Source: Eimeria necatrix
Taxonomy: Eukaryota > Apicomplexa > Conoidasida > Eucoccidiorida > Eimeriidae
Reading direction: 5' to 3'
Assembly (NCBI RefSeq): GCF_000499385.1
Contig: NW_013654014.1
Location: 1-35,584 of the forward strand
Length of the DNA: 35,584 nucleotides
The position numbers were made by a program, and so were the translations under genes. A model generated the notes under the pieces. That model worked only from the letters and a program-made list of their open reading frames with translations. It made no database searches and was not told where the DNA came from. Below, piece after piece: positions 1 through 10,618 of this stretch. Each line of letters starts with the position of its first letter. Within the stretch, counting starts at the first letter, position 1.

Positions 1-3000
1 TACAGAAATATTGCAGTATCCACAAGCGCGATACCCCCGCAACAGTGGGACGCCCTCCTGTTAGCATGTTCGCACTGCCCGTTTGCTCTATTGCACATTT
101 GTAGCCAATGGTGTTGCTTTGGCAGCTGCACTTCAAAGATTTGATGTTACGTAAACATAACAAATTATATCAAATTAAGGTCAACTACAGAACTTGCGCT
201 ACGGAGATTTATAAGTACGTGTCGTTTTGTGTTTTAGTGAGGAGTGCTGAGCCGCAGCAAAAGCGCTGCGACCAATTTGGTTCACAAAGCATCAGAGCTT
301 CGACTGATACGCTCACAGGTTTCTCTAACGATGTGTTTCGGTTTCTCAACTGTGCTTACTGACGTGGTACAAGTTGACTTACCGGACGTCTATTTCGGTA
401 ATTCCTCAGCCAACACATGCCATTGTTCAAATGACCCCTTAACCAGTAAAGTATACTACATGGCGGACAGCGGCACGGGCATCTGCACAAATGCTACAAT
501 GCAAGAGAGCTGCTTGCGCTTTCCATTGCTTTCACTGCTACATTTCCTGCAACATATCAATCAACATATCAATGAGCTTTCCTGATTCGGAGCTGCTCAA
601 CCAAGAGACGGACTGCACTTGGAAAAAGTGCTAGCAACGTTATACATGCAGTCTTTTTCTTAGCAATTGGGCGTTCATGGTGCAACGTCTTCTTTATGAA
701 GACGTGAAAATACATGTTGACGTGACTCCTCTGATGAGATGAGGGCGCGTTTTGTATGAAGCGTGCGTAGTTGCTCCGCAGCAAAAAGATTTTGACCTTG
801 AGGTGCTTTGGTCCCTTGCTCGATTGATGAGGTTCCTAAGCATTCAATGAATCGCACAGGCGACATGCTGTCGCCAGGACAAAAAAGTAGAGGCCTGAAA
901 AAGGAAGTTGGACAAAAGTGGGCGGTGCTTATTCACGCAGTAATCCTTGTTGCAAATCCTGACTTCGTCAGCCTGCACAAATCTGGATATATTGGCATGA
1001 GCCCACTGCTGCCGCAGTGCAGCCTTCCTTTGCGAGCCGCCGTTTTGACGTCATGCGAAAAATTAATGAAGCATTGCGTAACCGCGTACATCAAACACCC
1101 CGAGGACGATTTCATGAGGTGTTCAATAGGGTGGGAGGGTTTCTGCCTATCACAGGCTTCGGCGAGAATGCAGGAAATTAAATTCGACTTGTGAAGGATT
1201 CGCTGATGTTCTTACTTGCTGATGTTTGCTCAGACGTATAGACTGCGAATTCCCTTTCCGAAACACCATCGGTTTAAAAGGTTTGCAAAGCAGCATTAAA
1301 ATGTTTTCTGTTCGTAAGCCAAGAGTGCAACTACAGTTGCACTGCAGAAGAAGAACGTCGTATTAAGCAACTGGTACCGTAAGCATTTACAGCTGTTGAA
1401 AGACTCGCTGTTCTTCGCGTTCACACAGAAGCACGCATATACAAATCGTACAGCCTGGAAAATCCGCGTTCATGCCGCGAATAGTTGCCGATGTATCTCA
1501 CACTGCTGAATCACATGGTGTGGCAACATGAACTTACAGTAGCATGTCACGCTCAAATCTTGTGCTATAGATGCTGAGGAAAGCTGCTGCTAATGTGGAG
1601 CTGTAGGAAAAACGCCAGAACTTTGTAGTGCGGAATCTGATTCAAGCAGATGCGTCTTTAGATGCTGGACGTGGATTAACCATGCCAGCATTTGTTTTTA
1701 GCAGGTCTCTATCCTATTCAAAGCCGTTTGTTGGCTATTGCACGCTTCCTGTAAGGATTCAGCCTCCGAGCCTGCTTATGGTGTGCCAGGGAGTAGTTAT
1801 CGTGCTTGCTGCGCTTTTCTAGGAACGCACTACCTTATAATGAGCTTAACTACCTTGAGACTTTCGTTTCAACAATCGGTGCAATACAAGGGCTATTTTG
1901 AGGTAGAAATGGTTTTTCGCTAAAATCCCCCAGTCCGAGCTCCTTGATAAGACGCTGCACGAAATGACCTGAAAACGCTGCTTCATGCATATTTTCTATA
2001 TATTGGCTACACTGGTTCCCAGAAACTCACACGCACTGACGACACTGAAGCTATCTAGCTTGCCCTGCCCAGCCGCTAGGCCTTCGTTGCAGCAAAGTTT
2101 TGAAGCGTGGAAATGCTAAAATGGACATGTGGCTTCTCTACCGGAATCGCTGCGTCAAGTTGCGCGAAAAACTGCAGCAAGCAAACGCCATACAAAAATC
2201 CCAGAAACTATCCTCATGTAACGAATCCTAGGCACACTAAACGTACTCGCTGGCACAGAAAATCCGCTGCAGGCTGCTTGTAGTATTTTCTGAGTTTAAT
2301 CTCAGAGTAGTAGATGTAAGCCCGACCTTCCCTCCACACATCTGAACACACATAATCATCCAATAATGCACTCCTCATATAACCACGCCTGTGCCATAGT
2401 ACTTCTGCAACTTGCGCACCGAAACACAAAAGTGTCTACTTCCGCAATGCCAATGCGACAGGAGTCGCAGCAGCCTGTACTACATGTTGTGTGAGTAAAT
2501 AATGCGTGTGTTATGGATGGATTGAACGTGGAAAGCAGGTGACTGAGTGTTCGATCAACGTCATTGCGCGTTTGGCTCAATGTACGGTGGATATGCCCAA
2601 TATATTAATTGCGCATATCATATGCTTTAGCAGGGACAAGAAAACAAACGCACCTAAACAGCAACTACGGGAAAAGACGTGCTTCACAAAACATGCTTGC
2701 TTCAGGCTGTATTACGCGTCATTTGTGCACGTCTAAAAATCATGGAGGGATGTAGACGTGGCTCAGTTCGCATCGACGTGAGCTCGGACGACATTGCTGC
2801 TGCATAATCGGGGAACCAGATTCAGCAGTGCGTCAAATTTTAATGCACAAAGCCCTGAATATCGTGGAGCGAAGCATCTCGCGGCATGTACTCAGCATTT
2901 GTGAAACAATGCTAGAGCATTTCGGGCTGACTTTATTAATTGTTGATTGGATTGTAGTACCTGAGAGAGACCTTCTACATAAACGTCTCATAGTAAACGC

Positions 3001-5550
3001 ACCGACTTCGAGGAGCCCAAGCTTCTATTTTTTGTCCATCACTAGGAGCCTGCTGCGACATTTATTCTCTCAACTCCAGTAATCGACGGGCAGCAAAATT
3101 GCCAAGGTCATAAGAGCGCTCCTCTGCACTTTTGAAGTCCCATATGCTGGAGGCGTACTATCTACACAGGCACTAGGTGACAGTGCGTTCCATCTTTGGC
3201 GCCCATACGATATATCTAGAATACAAAAACCATAAACTTCTTTTAATGCTATTGAAGGAATACTGGCAACAATGTAACTGATTCAAACGTTATGGAGGAT
3301 AACTGGAATACTGACTTCACGGCATTTTTCATGTCAGTTACTTGCAACGTCTGAATCTTACACAAACATATGATTGAAAATTACTTGCATGACCATTGTC
3401 GCAGTTTGACACAACATTTGATGCTCTACTTCAATCAGGCATTTCTCAACAAATGAATCGTAGAAGCCATCAACAGGGCGGAAGTAGCGCTTGTCCTCCG
3501 GAATCGTCATAGCGCTCATCACATCCCAAATATATTTTTAGCACATTAGTAAGCTTTGCGTTTTCTACTGAATGCTTCGACGTGATCTGCCTGTGGGACC
3601 GTTGTGATCCGAGCGGCTCACAAGCTGCTTGTGTAACGTACTGTACGAATGTTCGTTGCTCGGTAAACACAAATCGGGACTACGCGGAGATACATTTTGA
3701 GTGTTATAAGCAATCTGCAACAACTCTCTTCACGCACCTGCTCACAAAGTCAGAAAATTAAAAAGAGCCATGTGCATGGGAAGAGGCTTCTGGTTCCGAA
3801 CATCATGCGCAGCCACCGAAGCCACAATGCTATAATTCCTTTTAACCGCTTACCATGTGTACAACAAGAGATTGCGCATGCCTAATCCAGAGCCAACACT
3901 TTCAAGCACTAAAGTTTGAACGTACATTCGCCCACGAATGCTGTGGGTAGAAAACTGACAAAAGATTCTGGGACCGTGTTTAGGAACACCTACCTGCCCA
4001 CTACAACTCACATTCTGGTTGGACATCGCGACTGAAAGAAATAGACACGACTGTTATGTACAACCGCATAAGTTCGCTTTCCCGCAACAACGTTATCGAA
4101 AACGGTGAATACATGTATCAGATGCAACCAATGCATTTGCATTGTTACAGCGCCGTGCATTAAGAGTGTGGACACTTTGGCCGCACATTTTTTTGTATCT
4201 CCGGAGTTCGTTAGACAATCCATGGAAGAAAGGATTATCAAAGTAAAACACAAAATTATACAATGCAAGCATATGCGCAATTAAATGTTTCTGAAGTGGT
4301 AGTGCTGTGGGCTGATTTCACACAGGTAACCTCCAACATCCGAAATTTGTTTTGTTTTGATGATAAGACTCAAGTGTCGTTGGGTTAACGGCCGTTTTTG
4401 TACTAATACTTGATGAGACGCACATTCTGTATACACCAACGCGAATCACTTTAGAGGTAACACATATCGAGAGAATCTTCAGCAAACGTTTTAGTGCGCT
4501 TCAGAGTAGGCCATACGACTTACTCTCTTACACCAAGTAAGTCATGAAGGGTTCGTAAATCTTCAACGAATAGCCGACGCGATGTACAAACAGTTCGCCA
4601 CAAACCGCTGCGCCTCCAGGCTTTCCATTACATAGATTACGAACGTATGAAACATAGATTCCGATTGCCAGCCATGTTTTGGTAGCTCCTTCTAACCAAG
4701 CTCACTAGCTGCAGCGAGAACAGACCCAAGCTTGCTATTTCTGTATTAGGAAGGAGGCCAACGTAGAAGGGAGAAATGATCAATATTTGTTGTATATTAA
4801 TACATCAAAAGTGGCGTGGCAAGCATATGCAACTGGGCATCTGCTCAGCTTTTGTCGCCTGGTGCGCCATAGATTCAACGTACCCTCTCCACCACCGGCG
4901 CAAGCAGCGTGACACGTGTATATTAGTGTTGTTTGATACGTTGCGCACGCTATCAGTGCTGCATCATTCCAACAATGCTGAGTTGCGTCAATATTGGTGG
5001 CTTAGGCAACCCACTTGCTGTCAGAGTAGGTGACGCGATGTTACAAAGCCAGGATCTGAATACTTTTTGGCGACGTTCCGGTGCCCGCCAATAGCAGACT
5101 AGGAACGCTGGACCTGAAGAACTTTTCTTTTATCGTGAGACCAGGCGTGCATATATAATGCCTCCCGCAGGAAACTGTCCAGCCTTATAGTCACATTTTG
5201 GTTCACCTTGGGATCCCCATGAGTCATCAGATCAGAAGTGGTTTTGTTACGTGCTGACACATTGTGCGTCCACGGAGGCGACAACCTTTCATGCTTCACA
5301 CGCGTGCACCATGCTACGACGCACACGCTGCCGAGAGTGTAATTCACACCATGTAAAGCAAAAATATCTGCCAAATCGCAGCAGTGCTACTTCAGAAGAC
5401 AAAGGGCGCTAGGATATACAAATAAGATGCTCGCTTTGTTATCATGTACGTATAAAGTATGCATAATTATTAAAAAACAGCCGACTGAAACGCAGTAGTT
5501 GTACAACGCAGCGTATACGCGGAAAAGGCAGCTATACCTTGCTTTCTTCT
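1..5550. other. Region without recognisable gene
   Basis: Both strands carry only short open frames (the longest is 128 codons, at 808-1194 on the plus strand). None shows a domain, signal peptide or repeat that I recognise. Overlapping frames on opposite strands, such as 808-1194 and 933-1115, have no features favouring one of them. I saw no rRNA, no tRNA-like cloverleaf with a GTTC-type T arm, and no tandem or inverted repeat of note. A gene made of short exons could be missed by eye. Confidence 0.6.
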
Positions 5551-5906
5551 CTATAGATACGGCTTTGCACTGTTGTTTTTGACGTTGTGTGCCTTCAGCG
5601 GTTTGTTCGTGCAACTGCTCCTTGGTGGTGCGCTGCGTCCTAATCAGGAGTCGACGCCTCACAAATGCGTTTGAAATAGCCAGGTAACACGGAGGCCGTT
5701 TTAAACGACTGCGTGTGGAGTAGAGCGGGTTATGTTGGGCAAAATATCACGCGAATAAATCTTAGCTTTATAAACCGCTAGAAGGAAGGAAGAACGTAAC
5801 AAAATGATGCAAAGTGTGGACTGGCACTTGGCTTTGACTACACGTGTCGCCTTTAGTAGCTTTCCGGTTTTAGGCGCCTCATGCGTGCGCTGCTGCACCT
5901 ATGATT
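5551..5906 (+). repeat. Diverged direct repeat, copy 1 of 2
   Basis: This stretch of about 355 bp aligns along its length with 6660-7008 in the same orientation. Shared landmarks are GTGTTGTTTTTGACG near the start, CACGCGA(A/G)TAAATCTTAGCT and TAAACCGCTAGAAGGAA in the middle, and TTTTAGGCGCCTCATG near the end. Identity judged by eye is about 70-75 percent with several small indels, so the duplication is old. The minus strand of both copies contains a short peptide with a KIYSRDI- or KIYSRGI-like core, vaguely reminiscent of the region between integrase and reverse transcriptase in copia elements. That single motif is too short to base a call on. Confidence 0.75.
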
Positions 5907-6659
5907 AGACGCTGCTTCCCTGCATTGCCGTGTGCGACCGTCACCTCGAGAAGTGTGAGGATCTACAAAATCATCATTGAGTCAATGCTTCGCGATGTCC
6001 ACAGTCAGGTTGTCTGACAAGTTCGCTCCACGTGCTTGGCGTCGCGTCGCCTAACCAAAGTAATCCAAACAGTTCAGGTCATGAAGGGAAGCGCATATTT
6101 CATGTTAAATGCCAGCATTCTCACTCCGGCAAGCACAAACACGTACTTCCTGCGCAACCTCAGAGAGTTTTTCATGGTTATCAGCCTGCTGATATGAAGG
6201 AATAAACAGCAGCATTGAGCGGCAAGGCGCGCTGGTAGATGCCACCGGTGAGCACCAGGTACAGCTTTCGACACTTAATAAAGACACGTTTACAGTGGCA
6301 AGACGTCTTGTGCCGCGACATAAAAATTCCCAGTGTAGTTGATTCGCTTGATGCGGCAACTAACGAAAAGCATTGCTGATGCGTAGCCATGACCAGAGCA
6401 TATTGCAGAAATAAAGACTTTAAAAGGTTTTCTGGGGATCTCAAAATATTCATACGATTCGTCAGTGCACAAATATTCTCTGTAGAGCGCGACTGCTTCA
6501 CGAAAAGCAAAGACGAAAGCGTTCATGGTAGAGCCCATAGATCGAGCCGCACAACACCCCTGAAAAAGCAGGTACCACATAAGGCTAGAAGCTACAGCCC
6601 CCTTTTTGCAGGAGAACTTAGGTGTATTGCATGCAGAAGCAACAATGCCTTGCTTGTTC
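5907..6659. other. Spacer between the two diverged repeats, no recognisable gene
   Basis: Several overlapping minus-strand open frames (up to 109 codons, 6181-6510) lie here in different phases. None has a recognisable motif, and their mutual overlap argues that most or all are chance frames. I see no repeat or RNA gene. Confidence 0.5.
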
Positions 6660-7008
6660 CCCTACATATGCAGCATTGCAGTGTTGTTTTTGACGGTGTC
6701 TGCATTTAGCGCTTTGCACGTGCAACTGCTTTTTCTTGGAGCGCTCCATCATAACCACATGATGCCGAATCTCAAAAGCGTTTGGAAGAGCCCGGTAACA
6801 TGGAGGGCGTCATGCACGATTTTGTCTGGATTAGATCGGGCTATGTTGGATGAAATACCACGCGAGTAAATCTTAGCTCTGTAAACCGCTAGAAGGAAAC
6901 TAGAAAGTTGCAAAATGTGGGCTGACGCTTGACTTTGATCAAGCGTGTCGCCTTCAGTAGCGCTCCGTTTTAGGCGCCTCATGTGTGCGCTGCTGCATAT
7001 ATGTTTAG
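6660..7008 (+). repeat. Diverged direct repeat, copy 2 of 2
   Basis: This is the second copy of the repeat at 5551-5906, displaced by about 1.1 kb in direct orientation. The best-conserved blocks are around 6868-6900 (TAAATCTTAGCT through CGCTAGAAGGAA) and 6944-6994 (GTGTCGCCTTCAGTAG through GCGCCTCATGTGTGCGCTGC). Neither copy has terminal repeats that I can see, so this could be a segmental duplication or two insertions of one dead element. Confidence 0.75.
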
Positions 7009-7150
7009 TTCACTACAGCCTCCTGGTTATCTCAAGGACACTCGCAACTGGGGAAACAGCAGCCACTGCATGTGACAGCAGGAAATCAAGGAAGGTCTTG
7101 TTTAACAAATGCCTGACGAGCTGTCGCGCAGAATCTTAGGCGCTTTGCGT

Positions 7151-8847
7151 CTACAGCGCCGTGATATCCTTTCTGCACCGTACCAGTGACGAGGGCACAC
7201 CGAAAGCTGCTATTTTGTGTAGACATGTAGGATCAAAATGAAGTTCGATTGGTGCTCCAAAAGCATATTGACGAACACTAGCTAAAGCAACGCAAAGCAG
7301 CCTGCCCGTCGTCAAGAAAAAGCGCTTGTGCCCCACAGCCAGACGAACAACGGGAGCCTTCTGAAGGGAGCAAAGACCCCGTAACAAACTACAAGCGAGC
7401 ACGGGCAAAGTCTGACTTAGTCACTTATACCCTTGACAACGCATACATAACACCCTTACAGTGCCGAAGGTGGAAAAAAGCGAAAAAGCAGGTTGACGCA
7501 TGACAGGGCACAAACATGCACACGGACGCCATATGCGCAAAATACATAATTCCAGAGTAATGATAAACATTTCCTAGTGACGCGCGAGAACACTGAGGAC
7601 GCGGCTTTCACGCATTGTCATGTTCACGGAAGAGCCATCCTTGTGCTGATTTTTAACAAAGCCGAAGGGCTCATCCACACAGTGCTGCTGCAGTGCTTTT
7701 GCACAGAACCGCAAGAGGCCGACATAGTCAACACAACAGTGTACCTTGGCAACGTAAGTGCTGCTTACGTGGCAACGACAACTGAAACGAAACTGAAATA
7801 ATCAAAGAAATAAAAACGTTCGCAACATCGCAAGCTACAACACACTTCCTGTATGGCGTGACAAATGTCCCAGGACAGAATGCACGTTTGAGACGCTTTA
7901 GGAACAAACTCGTGCGCTAATCGGAACTTCAAGAGCGCCTTAAACTCCACTCCAAGTTGGCAGTGATCCAAGTTGGCAGTGCATGCAGTTTCTTTTGCGG
8001 TACACTGCAGCAATTGGTGCTTGCCGATACAGCGCTGTGCTTGCGGAACGTCTGGCAGTTCACCAGCAAGTGCGACACCATAGAACGCAAAGCTTTATGT
8101 ATTTCGGACATGTTAGAAGCCGCATATGCTGAGCGGTGAACATGCTGCGTGTTGTAGAAACATCCACGTGCCAGCGACGCTGCCACATAGTGACAAAAGA
8201 CATCAGCGGGGCTTTTGAAATTGCTTTCGATTCGACAGCTTCCCCTGAGAATTCTCAACATCGAATCCGCCAAGTACACGCATCATCTAACTTCGACTCT
8301 CAAACACAGGAGCAACCCATCTTTGTGTGAGCGGTATCAGCTGAAATCGTTCATGCCTTTCAAAAGCAAAAGTGCCAAAGATATGTTGCACGGTTGAAAT
8401 GGCGTCTGCAGTTCATGCAATGCTCTTTTCGCGGAGAAACATAAGACCCTCATAGAAAGAGCACTGCAGCACATTGAAGGAAAGAAGCAACGGTATAACA
8501 CAGACAACGACGAATGCCTGGGCGTTGCAATAAAGCCTGTTCATGTATCGCACAGTGACGTGGTCAATAGGAAACACGGCTCGCGAACAACGCCTGTCAG
8601 GTGACATGAGATGTCCAAGAAATTCACACCGATGCCCGTAAATAAGGCAAATAAGCAGTTCGCATGCACTGCAGCTCAACGTCGGGCATATCATGGGAGT
8701 CGTTTTCTGCATTCCACCAAAATCTACGAGAAGCAGATACAAAGCAGCTCCTAAGAGTGCATGCTTGATACTGGGAGGCAAAAGACGCAGATTTAGCTTA
8801 TTCAAAGCCGCGAAGACACATGTCCGCAGACAGCTTGTCACCCTCAT
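7151..8847 (-). pseudogene. Possible Ty1/copia-like pol remnant (decayed)
   Basis: On the minus strand several short peptides appear in the order expected for a copia-type polyprotein, in different frames and separated by stops. At about 8060-8105 a frame reads EIHKAL, followed by LLVNC. In the frame 8013-7765, residues 15-47 hold LDHC...GVEFKALL...HEF...SQTC, comparable to the FKARLVAKG...Q..G.DY..TFSP entry of copia reverse transcriptase. A hydrophobic FDYFSFV follows where the first catalytic Asp motif would lie. At 7352-7387 a frame reads LLRGLCSLQKAP, comparable to the SLYGLKQAP motif, with HFDPTCL further on. A CEFLGH peptide at 8611-8628 may also belong. No frame is intact, the two catalytic Asp (YVDD) box is not found, and no LTRs are visible. 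The family motifs are recalled knowledge and the match is an inference by eye that could be chance. Confidence 0.3.
7658..7999 (+). repeat. Near-identical 342-bp direct repeat, copy 1
   Basis: This segment runs from AAAGCCGAAGGGCTC to TTTCTTTTGCG and matches 10176-10517 base for base with no indels. I count about five mismatches: three near the left end, one near 7880 and one near 7957. Flanking sequences are unrelated on both sides. Close to the right end a 16-bp word, TCCAAGTTGGCAGTGA, is repeated in tandem, once exactly up to its last base, and this is preserved in both copies. The segment covers the reverse-transcriptase-like peptide FKALL...SQT on the minus strand. The high identity contrasts with the heavily diverged repeats around it, so this is a young duplication or a gene-conversion tract. 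Confidence 0.95.
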
Positions 8848-9809
8848 GCACTCAACCGGGCAGAAATACTACAAATTAATCCAACTGGATAAATTAAGAA
8901 TCTAACGTGCTATTGTTATACAAAGCCACTGTTATTCTACTCAGTAAATGATAATCCAGTTATAAAAACTGCAATGCAGATCATGCAGATCGTAAGTTTG
9001 CCAAATGAGCAATATATCCTTTTCCCGCATACGCGGATACCGTTAAACAACGCAGCAGATGCTTGGCTGGGAAGGCGAACCCCTTCGCAGATTGAAATGC
9101 GTGCTTCGCCGGCTACCAAACACGTTCCTGTCCCCTGCGTGCACCCGAGGAAGCTCCACATCACAAGAAATTTACGCAAAAGCGCACTTTCTGAAAACGG
9201 CACAAAGTTATTCACACGACAGGAATGCAGTTCAAGAGTGCTACAGAAGCTGACTAGCGTGCCAAATCTTGCAATGGCCCCGTGCACAAGGGACCTGTCT
9301 GCTAAGATGCGACACATCTCAGCACAAAATAAGATTAAGTGCAGTCTACGTGCAGGATTGAATGGTGATGGTGAAATTCCCGGGCACCACAAGCACACCC
9401 TTATACCTAGATTTCGCAAGCACCAAGCCGTTCATTTTTTCCTTTACAGGTCAAACTAGGTGTCGTAGTGGCAGCTCCCCTGACAGTGCTTTGGAGGAAT
9501 GTCCTGGAAGTTGGCATAAAACCCAATGAGTTCTTGGTTCTCTCAATGATGGCATCTCTTAAAGTCCGGTCAGAAAAACTACCATCACGAAACCTATGTC
9601 GGCCGGTCGTCAAACATGTTTTCGCTAGGGAGAGAAGGTGAATCCTGGCTTGGATGGACAATTTGTCGAAGGAGGCATCAAAGAAAAATATGAGCGTCCA
9701 CATGCACGCTGAACCAACGCAGGAGTCGCAAGTTCAGCCACAAGGCTAGCGCTTAGCAACTTCAGGAGCTATCACGCTGACTGTGCTTTCCGAGCAAGCA
9801 TAACGTGGC
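8848..9809. other. No convincing gene; opposing open frames overlap
   Basis: Two frames of about 160 codons lie almost exactly opposite each other (8974-9459 plus and 8937-9419 minus). At most one can be real and neither has a recognisable motif. A minus-strand frame at 9407-9703 of 98 codons is also unrecognised. A pyrimidine-rich run ending in CAG near 9449 resembles a 3' splice site on the plus strand, but no matching donor or exon could be assigned. Confidence 0.5.
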
Positions 9810-10618
9810 AGGCTTGGTGAACACATCAGCGGCACGGTTTTGCGCAAAGCCAAACGCTTCCACAAAGTCGTTTCGCCGGAACAAGGGCGTCCTTGCAGGA
9901 TCCAACGCAGGCCTACTATGAGCAGGGGCGGTCAGCAAACTGAATGCGTTGCGTTTCAAACTGTGGCCTACATGCGCTCTCTCAATGGCTAAGCTGGCAA
10001 GCAACCGCGTCTCCCGAGAGAAGCACAGGGCTAGCTCCGCGTGTTGGCAGCGTCAAGGCTGGCACTTCCTTCCGCTTGCACGGATCGGTTGGACTGTGCT
10101 GTTGTATCTCGACTTGAATTGCGCCTCAAACCCGAATGCAGCTGAGCAAGATCCATTCTTCTGCTGACATTGCAGAAAGCCGAAGGGCTCGTTCCCACAG
10201 TGCTGCTGCAGTGCTTTTGCACAGAACCGCAAGAGGCCGACATAGTCAACACAACAGTGTACCTTGGCAACGTAAGTGCTGCTTACGTGGCAACGACAAC
10301 TGAAACGAAACTGAAATAATCAAAGAAATAAAAACGTTCGCAACATCGCAAGCTACAACACACTTCCTGTATGGCGTGACAAATGTCCCAGGACAGACTG
10401 CACGTTTGAGACGCTTTAGGAACAAACTCGTGCGCTAATCGGAACTTCAAGAGCGCCTTAAACTCCACTCCAAGTTTGCAGTGATCCAAGTTGGCAGTGC
10501 ATGCAGTTTCTTTTGCGATAAAGCCAAGCGAATTGTCAATACCTGCCGAAGCTTCCAAGGTGCAGAACAAGCGTTGGATCAAGGGACTATGTAGCGTTTG
10601 TAGTTTAAGTTCCGACAA
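9762..10618 (-). pseudogene. Possible second copia-like pol remnant, internally deleted
   Basis: The minus-strand frame 10618-10283 (111 codons) carries the same reverse-transcriptase-like block as the 7.9-kb copy: FKALL at residues 53-57, HEF, SQT at 70-72 and a hydrophobic FDYFSF near its end. About 0.6 kb further along the minus strand, the frame 10004-9762 contains FAQNRAADVFTKP (ADVFTKP at 9810-9830). This resembles the ADIFTKPL box that ends the RNase H part of copia polyproteins. In intact elements these two boxes lie about 1.5 kb apart, so a large internal loss would be needed. Several stops and frame changes separate the pieces. The ADVFTKP match is the strongest single motif in this region, but the family call remains an inference by eye. 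Confidence 0.35.
10176..10517 (+). repeat. Near-identical 342-bp direct repeat, copy 2
   Basis: This is the second copy of 7658-7999, offset by exactly 2518 bp with no indels. The word AAAGCC stands at both edges (10176-10181 and 10520-10525), which could be a microhomology used in insertion, although the left instance is also part of the copied sequence. To its left the DNA continues into the ADVFTKP-bearing stretch. To its right the minus-strand frame stays open for a further 34 codons with unique sequence, unlike copy 1. Confidence 0.95.

Noticed and set aside
5701..5898. Minus-strand peptide with a KIYSRDI core, like the copia integrase/reverse-transcriptase linker
   Set aside because: A single short motif, out of order relative to the other retroelement-like peptides, and weakened in the second repeat copy.
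8937..9459. Two open frames of about 160 codons on opposite strands
   Set aside because: They mirror each other, neither has a known motif, and frames of this length are near the chance maximum for a 35-kb window.
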